DNA of 11,464 nucleotides from an uncultured Oscillospiraceae bacterium (lineage in GTDB: Bacteria; Bacillota; Clostridia; Oscillospirales; Oscillospiraceae): assembly GCA_947628265.1 (NCBI GenBank), contig CANQZF010000034.1, positions 1 to 11,464 on the forward strand. The letters run 5' to 3'. Below, piece by piece: positions 1-5,247 of the stretch. The notes beneath the pieces were generated by a model. That model was not told where the DNA came from. It ran no database searches and worked only from the letters and a program-made list of their open reading frames with translations. The position numbers were made by a program, and so were the translations under genes. Position 1 is the stretch's first letter, and each line of letters opens with the position of its first letter.

Positions 1-366
1 AACATGGGCGCCGCCGGGTGCGTCAGCTGGTCCTTTGAGAAGAAGGGCGTCATCATCATCGACAACGAGGACGAGGACTACGACGAGGACACCGTCATGA
101 TGGACGCACTGGAGGCCGGAGCCGAGGATATGTCCGTGGAGGGGGAGACCTTTGAGGTCTACACCGCCCCCGACGATTTTCCCGCCGTCCTTGAGGCGCT
201 GGAGGGCAAGAAGTACAAGTTCGTCTCCGCCCAGGTGGAGATGGTCCCCCAGAACTACATCAAGCTCACGGACGAGGAGAACATCAAGAAGTTCGAGAAG
301 ATGCTGGAGCTCATGGACGACAACGACGACATCCAGAACGTCTGGCACAACTGGGACGAGGACTGA
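1..366 (+). CDS. YebC/PmpR (TACO1) family protein, 3' part only
   Basis: This is the C-terminal half (about 121 residues) of a YebC/PmpR/TACO1 family protein; the 5' part lies outside the window and the reading frame is open at base 1, so the ATG at base 4 is an internal Met. Full-length members are about 240 residues. Recognisable family features are the segment GCVSWSFEKKG near the beginning, the very acidic stretch with the DALEAGAEDM motif, the EVYTAPDDF segment and the end MDDNDDIQNVWHNWD, which is typical of the family C-terminus. Members are cytosolic; they were described as DNA-binding transcriptional regulators and more recently as factors that help ribosomes translate difficult proline-rich stretches. 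The latter is an attractive link with the proline-rich proteins encoded downstream, but a terminator separates them. Identification is firm; the exact role is not shown by the sequence. Confidence 0.93.
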   Translation, partial: NMGAAGCVSWSFEKKGVIIIDNEDEDYDEDTVMMDALEAGAEDMSVEGETFEVYTAPDDFPAVLEALEGKKYKFVSAQVEMVPQNYIKLTDEENIKKFEKMLELMDDNDDIQNVWHNWDED

Positions 367-384
367 ACGGCAAAAAATCGCATA

Positions 385-425
385 AAAAGATCCCCCATCG
401 AAGCGCATTCGGTGGGGGATCTTTT
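385..425 (+). terminator. Rho-independent terminator after the YebC-family gene
   Basis: A perfect 13-bp stem (AAAAGATCCCCCA, 385-397, with TGGGGGATCTTTT, 413-425) extends by three further pairs into a 9-base loop at 401-409. It lies 18 bp after the stop codon. The A-run in the left arm and the T-run in the right arm make it potentially bidirectional. It isolates the YebC-family gene from the envelope operon that follows. Confidence 0.9.
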
Positions 426-453
426 CGCGCGGGCGCAATCTGTCGAAAAACAG

Positions 454-481
454 TTGATTTTTTCATAATTTAGTTTATAAT
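454..481 (+). promoter_or_regulatory. Sigma-A-type promoter of the envelope operon
   Basis: TTGATT (454-459) and a perfect TATAAT (476-481) are separated by 16 bp, in a locally AT-rich stretch of otherwise GC-rich DNA. The box lies about 60 bp upstream of the MBOAT gene start and just after the YebC terminator, so it is the best candidate for the promoter of the five-gene cluster. No operator or riboswitch-like structure was seen between it and the gene. Confidence 0.7.
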
Positions 482-542
482 AACAGTATCTATGTGTTGA
501 TACCATGTCCCTTCGCGCAATACCGGTTCAGAGGTGGATATT

Positions 543-1970
543 GTGGCGTTTGACTCGGCCTTTTTCCTTTTCTTCTTTTTCCCGCTCTTGTTTTTGATCT
601 ATTTCCCCATAAAAAATACAAAGGTCCGCAACGTGCTGCTCCTTGTGGCGGGGCTCGTTTTCTATTCCTTCGGAAGGCTTTTCGACCTCCTGGTCCTCCT
701 TTTGATGGCGGGGATCACCTACGGGGCGGGGGCCCTCATCGCCCGTGAGAAAAAACCAAAGCCCGTTATGATCGTGGCCGTTTCGGTGGATGTGGCAATC
801 TTGGCGCTTTTCAAGCTGGCCGAGCGCGTCATCGTGACGCTCTCGGGGGCGGACGGGGTTTTGCGGGCGCTGTTCGCCCAGAGCGCTCCCGTGACGCTCA
901 TCGCCCCGCTGGGCATCTCCTTTTTCGCCTTCAAATGCGTCAGCTACACCGTGGACGCCTACAAGGATAAGTCCAATGCCGCCTCGGGCTTTTGGCGGTT
1001 CCTTCTCTATGTTTCCTTCTTCCCGGAGATCGTCTCCGGCCCCATCTCCCGTTATAACGCCTTCGCCGCGCAGCTCAGTGAGCGCGAAGTGACGCTGGAG
1101 CGCGCCGCCCAGGGCTTTGTCCGCGTCATCCGGGGGCTCGCCAAAAAGCTCCTCATCGCCGGGGCGGCGGGGACCGTCGCCGACGCCGTCTTTGGCTTCC
1201 AGGGGAGGCTGGACATTCGCCTTGCCTGGGTGGGGGCCATCGCTTACTGCGTCCAGCTCTTTTTCGATTTTGCCGGATATTCCGATATGGCCGTCGGCCT
1301 TGCCGCCGTCTTCGGCTTCACATCGCCCGAGAACTTCAACTACCCCTATACCGCCTCCTCCATCGGGGATTTCTGGCGGCGGTGGCACATGAGCCTCTCC
1401 GCCTGGCTCAAAGACTACGTCTACATCCCCCTGGGCGGCAACCGGAAGGGGAAGTACCGCACGGCGCTCAACAAGTTCATCGTCTTTGTGGTCTGCGGCC
1501 TCTGGCACGGCCTGGGCCTTACGTACCTCATCTGGGGCGTGTGGCACGGCCTCCTCTCCGCCCTGGAGAGCCTGAAAATTTTCGACGTCCAAAAATGGCG
1601 GGAGAAGAAGGTTGGCGCGGCGCTGAGCCACGTCTATACGCTCCTCGCCGTTCTTTTGGGGTTCGTTATGTTCAGGGCCGCCGATGTGAGCCAGGGCTTT
1701 TCCGTGATCGGCGCCATGTTCGCGGGCTTTCGCTTCACCCGGGCCGGGACGCTGGCGCTCTGGGAGGTACTGAATTTCAGGAACCTCTTTATGCTGGCGG
1801 TGGGGATCGCCCTCAGTATGCCCGTGGCCGACGGGCTCTATAAGCGTATCCAAAGCAAAATAAAGTGGGCGCCGATGGCGCGGCTGGCGCTGTACGCCGC
1901 GCTCTTCGCCCTTTGTCTCACACAGCTCGCGGCGGGCGGCTTTTCGCCCTTCATTTACGCGCGGTTCTGA
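543..1970 (+). CDS. AlgI-like MBOAT O-acyltransferase (membrane-bound)
   Basis: A 475-residue polytopic membrane protein of the MBOAT family, AlgI/DltB branch. Members move an acyl group, usually acetyl, across the membrane so that an extracytoplasmic partner can place it on a polysaccharide or wall polymer. The start is taken as GTG at 543: AGAGGTG at 530-536 gives a good ribosome site 6 bp upstream, while the in-frame GTG at 534 would overlap it, and from 543 the protein begins like AlgI relatives (AFDSAFFLFFFFP). Hydrophobic segments span the whole length. Family signatures are present: SYTVDAYKD, FPEIVSGPISRY, GYSDMAVGLA, DFWRRWHMSLS, DYVYIPLGGNRKG and LWHGLGLTYLIWGVWHG. The His in LWHG is residue 322, the position reported as essential in AlgI. 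It is followed 9 bp later by an AlgJ/AlgX-like gene, the usual partner. Substrate is unknown; D-alanylation (DltB-like) is less likely because no dlt genes are nearby. Confidence 0.92.
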   Translation: MAFDSAFFLFFFFPLLFLIYFPIKNTKVRNVLLLVAGLVFYSFGRLFDLLVLLLMAGITYGAGALIAREKKPKPVMIVAVSVDVAILALFKLAERVIVTLSGADGVLRALFAQSAPVTLIAPLGISFFAFKCVSYTVDAYKDKSNAASGFWRFLLYVSFFPEIVSGPISRYNAFAAQLSEREVTLERAAQGFVRVIRGLAKKLLIAGAAGTVADAVFGFQGRLDIRLAWVGAIAYCVQLFFDFAGYSDMAVGLAAVFGFTSPENFNYPYTASSIGDFWRRWHMSLSAWLKDYVYIPLGGNRKGKYRTALNKFIVFVVCGLWHGLGLTYLIWGVWHGLLSALESLKIFDVQKWREKKVGAALSHVYTLLAVLLGFVMFRAADVSQGFSVIGAMFAGFRFTRAGTLALWEVLNFRNLFMLAVGIALSMPVADGLYKRIQSKIKWAPMARLALYAALFALCLTQLAAGGFSPFIYARF

Positions 1971-1979
1971 GGTGACGTG

Positions 1980-3308
1980 ATGGAAAAGACAGAAAAAATC
2001 GCCTCGGCGGTGTTTATCGCGGTCATTTTGCTCCTTTGCCTGGTCCCCTCCCTGGGGATGGCCTTCTTCGGGCCCTCGGAGGCGGGAGCCAATGAGGTCC
2101 TGGCCCAGCCGCCCAAGCTCACCGATGAGCTGGGCTTCAACGGGGCGGTCCTCGCCGATACCCGCCAATTCCTGGACGAGCGTTTCTTCGCCCGCCAGGA
2201 GCTCATCACTGCGGGACGCCGACTTTCCTCCTTCGCCTTCGGCACGGCCGGATCCCGGGAGGTGGAGGTGGGGCGGGGCGGCTGGCTCTTTTATAACGAG
2301 ACTGTCTCCGACCTTGCCGGCGTGGAGGGCCTTTCTGACCGGGAGCTTTTTTGCGCCGCCAACAACGTCCGGCTCATGGAGGAATACTGCGAGAGTGTGG
2401 ACGTAGAGGTCGTGTTCACCCTGGCTCCCAACAAAAATTCCCTCTACCCGGAGTACATGCGCCTCGGGGCCATAACGGGGGAGCGGGACATCGAGAAGCT
2501 CTACGCCCTCCTCGATGCCATGGAATGTGACTATCTCGATCTCTTCGATGTCCTCGGAAACCGGGACGAGACGCTCTACTTCGCCCACGACTCCCACTGG
2601 ACGAGCAGGGGAGCGGCCCTGGGGGCAGACGCCATCAACGCCGCTCTGGGCGTTGACAGCGGGTTTTTTGAGGGCGAATTCAAGGAGGAGCCCCACACCG
2701 GGGACCTTTTTGAGATGCTCTACCCCGCCGGAAGGGACAGTGAAACAGACCTGGTCCCCGTAAATGAGCCGGTCTTCACCTTCGGCGAGGGTGGCACCAG
2801 GCCCGACAGCATCACCATCAACACCGAAAGCGCCGCCGATGGGACGCTCCTTTGCTACCGGGACTCCTTCGGCAACGATCTCTTCCCGTATCTGGCGGCC
2901 TCCTTCGGCTCGGCCAGGTTCTCAAGGTCCCCCCAGTACGATTTGGCCCTTATTTCCGAGCTTGGCGCGGACGCGGTGGTCATCGAGCTTGTGGAGCGCA
3001 ATATCCGCTACCTTTTGGACTACGCGCCCGTGGTCCCCGCGCCCCAGAGGGACGTGGAGCTCCCGGAGCCCTCGGGGGAGGTGCGCGTCCGGGCCGATAA
3101 CAGTGAGCCGGAGGGGTGGGCGACGGTCTCCGGGACGCTCCCCGCCGCGCCTGACGGCGACTCCCCGGTGTACATCTCCAACGGCCTCGCGGTCTACGAG
3201 GCCATCCTCACCGGCGAGGGCTTTACGGCGCTCCTTCCGGCGGCCAACGGGCCCTGGACGGTGTCGTTTTACACGGACGGACAGCTCATCTCCTATAACG
3301 CCGTCTGA
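1980..3308 (+). CDS. AlgJ/AlgX-like DHHW (SGNH-type) acetyltransferase partner
   Basis: A 442-residue exported protein of the AlgJ/AlgX DHHW group, the typical partner of AlgI-like MBOAT enzymes. ATG at 1980 is chosen over the adjacent in-frame GTG at 1977 because GAGGTG (1969-1974) is then 5 bp away. Residues about 6-28 form one hydrophobic signal-anchor. Then come GRGGWLFYNE, LAPNKNSLYPEY and the DSHW motif (Asp204, His206), matching the catalytic Asp-x-His-Trp signature of the family. RDSFGNDLFPYL carries the likely nucleophile Ser296 and supporting Asn299. So all expected catalytic elements are present. The C-terminal about 90 residues (after PAPQRDVELPEPS) look like a small beta-rich extra domain, possibly for polymer binding. 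In the model from alginate systems, the MBOAT hands acetyl to this protein, which esterifies the polymer outside the membrane. The polymer here is not known. Confidence 0.85.
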   Translation: MEKTEKIASAVFIAVILLLCLVPSLGMAFFGPSEAGANEVLAQPPKLTDELGFNGAVLADTRQFLDERFFARQELITAGRRLSSFAFGTAGSREVEVGRGGWLFYNETVSDLAGVEGLSDRELFCAANNVRLMEEYCESVDVEVVFTLAPNKNSLYPEYMRLGAITGERDIEKLYALLDAMECDYLDLFDVLGNRDETLYFAHDSHWTSRGAALGADAINAALGVDSGFFEGEFKEEPHTGDLFEMLYPAGRDSETDLVPVNEPVFTFGEGGTRPDSITINTESAADGTLLCYRDSFGNDLFPYLAASFGSARFSRSPQYDLALISELGADAVVIELVERNIRYLLDYAPVVPAPQRDVELPEPSGEVRVRADNSEPEGWATVSGTLPAAPDGDSPVYISNGLAVYEAILTGEGFTALLPAANGPWTVSFYTDGQLISYNAV

Positions 3309-3334
3309 GATCATTTTTGGAGGACGATGACGAT

Positions 3335-3901
3335 ATGAGAAAGTTCTTGATCGTTATTCTTGCCCTGGCGCTTATAACGGCGCTGTCTTCCTGCGCGCTC
3401 AAGGTGACGGTCGGCGCCCCGGCGGAGCCGGAGCCGGACTACGGCGTGGGTTTGACGGGCCTCACGGTGCTGGAGTGGGTGGGCGTCGCCCCGCCCGACA
3501 ACGGCGTCGTCCCCACAGACGGGGAGACCCCGGAGCCGCCCGCTGACGGGCCCATCGGCAGCGACGTCATTACCGAGCCGCCTACGGAACCGCCAACAGA
3601 GCCTCCGACAGAACCGCCTACGGAACCTCCCACAGAGCCGCCCACGGAGCCGCCTACGGAGCCCCCGACGGAACCGCCCGCCTCTCCGAAGCTCACCGCC
3701 GAGGAGATGAAGGCCATCGCGCAGAGCATGATCGACCATCAGGCCGGCGAGCTCATCGCGGCCATCGGGAAGCCTAATTCCAGCGATTACGTCCCCAGCT
3801 GTTTAAATTTAGGCGGCGAGGACGGTATGTTATACTACGACGGCTTCACAGTATATACGGAGAAAGTCGAAGGATCGGAGAAGATAACATATGTTGAATA
3901 A
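3335..3901 (+). CDS. Lipoprotein with nine TEPP repeats and small C-terminal domain
   Basis: A 188-residue predicted lipoprotein. ATG at 3335 follows GGAGG (3319-3323) by 11 bp, a little long; starting here gives a compact signal sequence MRKFLIVILALALITALSSC whose lipobox LSSC puts the lipidated Cys at residue 20. A TTG at 3317 would add only an acidic MEDDDD leader and overlaps the ribosome site. Layout: lipid anchor, a Pro/Glu/Gly-rich stretch, nine uninterrupted Thr-Glu-Pro-Pro units (residues about 80-115) that should form a stiff extended stalk, then a 65-residue C-terminal domain starting near KLTAEEMKAIAQ and containing AIGKPNSSDYVPSC and YYDGFTVYT. I do not recognise this domain with certainty; small domains of similar look occur in other clostridial envelope proteins. 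The stop overlaps the next gene by 11 bp, suggesting translational coupling with the SLH-transglutaminase. No enzymatic motif is visible. Confidence 0.85.
   Translation: MRKFLIVILALALITALSSCALKVTVGAPAEPEPDYGVGLTGLTVLEWVGVAPPDNGVVPTDGETPEPPADGPIGSDVITEPPTEPPTEPPTEPPTEPPTEPPTEPPTEPPTEPPASPKLTAEEMKAIAQSMIDHQAGELIAAIGKPNSSDYVPSCLNLGGEDGMLYYDGFTVYTEKVEGSEKITYVE
3572..3679 (+). repeat. Nine tandem 12-bp units encoding Thr-Glu-Pro-Pro
   Basis: Nine consecutive 12-bp units lie in frame in the lipoprotein gene, each coding for exactly Thr-Glu-Pro-Pro. No two units are identical at DNA level: codons for Thr (ACC/ACG/ACA), Glu (GAG/GAA) and Pro (CCG/CCT/CCA/CCC) vary freely while the peptide does not change. 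Confidence 0.97.
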
Positions 3902-5237
3902 GACGATCAACAAGATATTTGCCGCAATGCTTGCCCTGGTGACGCTCCTGACGGCGCTGCCCGCCTTCACCAGCGCCCTGGCGGCGGAGTCGGAGGAGAG
4001 CGGGAGCGGCGCCTATACCGGTCCCTGGCCGGAGCTGAGCTGGGATTACGGCCAGCACAACGGCTATGTGGCCGGGTACGACGACGGCACCTTCCGCCCC
4101 AACGACACCATAACCCGCGCCCAGGCGGCCTCGCTCCTCTATAGGCTCATCGACCAGCCGGGCGAGGAGTTCATGGCCTTCGAGGACGTGTCGGAGACGG
4201 CCTACTACTACAAGGACATCGGGTATCTGGGGGCCATCGGCGTGGTGGACTACGCCGACGGAAGCCTGAACCCGGACGAGGAGCTGAACCGCGCGGAGTT
4301 CACCGCCATGGTGGTGAGGCTCGCGGCGGGGGACCGTTACCGCTATTATAATTCCATGCCTTTCGTGGACGTCCCGGAGGACAACAAATACTATAGCGAG
4401 ATCTCCTACGCCTCCAGGCGTGGGTGGATCTACGGCATCGGCGACGACCTCTTCGAGCCCGACAGGCTTGTGACCCGGGGCGAGGCCGTGGCAACCATCA
4501 ACAGGATGCTGGGGGCCGTGCCGGACAAAGAATATTTGAGCGGACTCTATTTCTCCCCGTTTTCGGACGTTTTCGCCACCCATTGGGCGTATTATGATAT
4601 ACTGGAAGCCACGATCCCCCACGCGCACGCAAGCTCCGGGTCGTCGGAATGGATCGAGGGCGACGTCAGCGCCCTCAGAAAGGCGGAGGGGCTCTGCTTT
4701 GTGGGCTTAGAGTGCTACTACATAGGCTCCGACGGTATGCCCATCACGGACCAGTACGTGGGACGCCTCTATTTCGGCTCCGACGGGCGCTACACCAGCC
4801 GGGACGCCGCCATTGACGAGTATGTCAAGTCCGCGCTCTCCGGCGTCATCACCCCCGAAATGTCCTCCTCCGATAAGCTGCGCGCCGCGTATCTCTACAC
4901 CCGCGACAGCTTCAGCTACCTCACCCGCAACTACTACGAGCCCAACGCCGTCGGATGGGACATCCAGGAGGCCACCACCATGTTCTCCACCCGGCGCGGC
5001 AACTGCTATTGCTACGCGGCGGTGTTTGAGTTTATGGCCCGTCAGCTGGGCTACGACGCCGTAGCTGTGGCGGGCATGTGCTCGCCCAACAACCCCCACG
5101 GGTGGGTGGAGATCGAGATCGACGGCGTCAACTGCATGTTCGACACCGAGCTCGAGATGGCCCACAGAAAGCAGGGGAGAAACACCAACCTCTATATGAT
5201 ACCCATGACCCAGCTGCCCTGGAGATACTGGAGATGA
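3891..5237 (+). CDS. SLH-domain surface protein with transglutaminase-like domain
   Basis: A 448-residue secreted protein. Residues 1 to about 32 are a signal peptide (Lys-rich start, hydrophobic core, ALPAFTSALAA). Three S-layer homology domains follow, about residues 51-92 (AGYDDGTFRPNDTITRAQ), 97-146 (DYADGSLNPDEELNRAEF) and 158-208 (YGIGDDLFEPDRLVTRGE); these normally bind pyruvylated secondary wall polymer. Residues about 266-303 resemble a degenerate choline-binding-type wall repeat (YYIGSDGMPITDQYVGRLYF). The C-terminal part is transglutaminase-like, with Cys372 in RRGNCYCYA, His403 in NPHGWVEIEIDG and Asp418 in NCMFDTELEMA making a complete Cys-His-Asp triad; Cys374 is an extra nearby Cys. 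Such domains act as cross-linkers, peptidases or amidases. The ribosome site GGAG (3877-3880) is 10 bp before the ATG, inside the preceding gene, which overlaps by 11 bp. A surface-bound enzyme acting on wall peptides or surface proteins is the best guess. Confidence 0.88.
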   Translation: MLNKTINKIFAAMLALVTLLTALPAFTSALAAESEESGSGAYTGPWPELSWDYGQHNGYVAGYDDGTFRPNDTITRAQAASLLYRLIDQPGEEFMAFEDVSETAYYYKDIGYLGAIGVVDYADGSLNPDEELNRAEFTAMVVRLAAGDRYRYYNSMPFVDVPEDNKYYSEISYASRRGWIYGIGDDLFEPDRLVTRGEAVATINRMLGAVPDKEYLSGLYFSPFSDVFATHWAYYDILEATIPHAHASSGSSEWIEGDVSALRKAEGLCFVGLECYYIGSDGMPITDQYVGRLYFGSDGRYTSRDAAIDEYVKSALSGVITPEMSSSDKLRAAYLYTRDSFSYLTRNYYEPNAVGWDIQEATTMFSTRRGNCYCYAAVFEFMARQLGYDAVAVAGMCSPNNPHGWVEIEIDGVNCMFDTELEMAHRKQGRNTNLYMIPMTQLPWRYWR

Positions 5238-5247
5238 TTTTTACCCT

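Noticed and set aside
528..2696. 722-codon open frame on the - strand opposite the MBOAT and DHHW genes
   Set aside because: It is a shadow of strongly biased GC-rich codons on the + strand. Its translation is Gly/Glu/Arg/His-rich without any family motif, while the + strand frames carry clear catalytic motifs.
3572..3679. CRISPR-like array
   Set aside because: The repeat is a 12-bp in-frame protein-coding unit with no spacers.
3311..3739. Arg-rich and Gly-Gly-Ser-Val-repeat open frames opposite the TEPP array
   Set aside because: The 12-bp periodicity of the TEPP array automatically gives repeats in the other frames; no plausible ribosome site was found.
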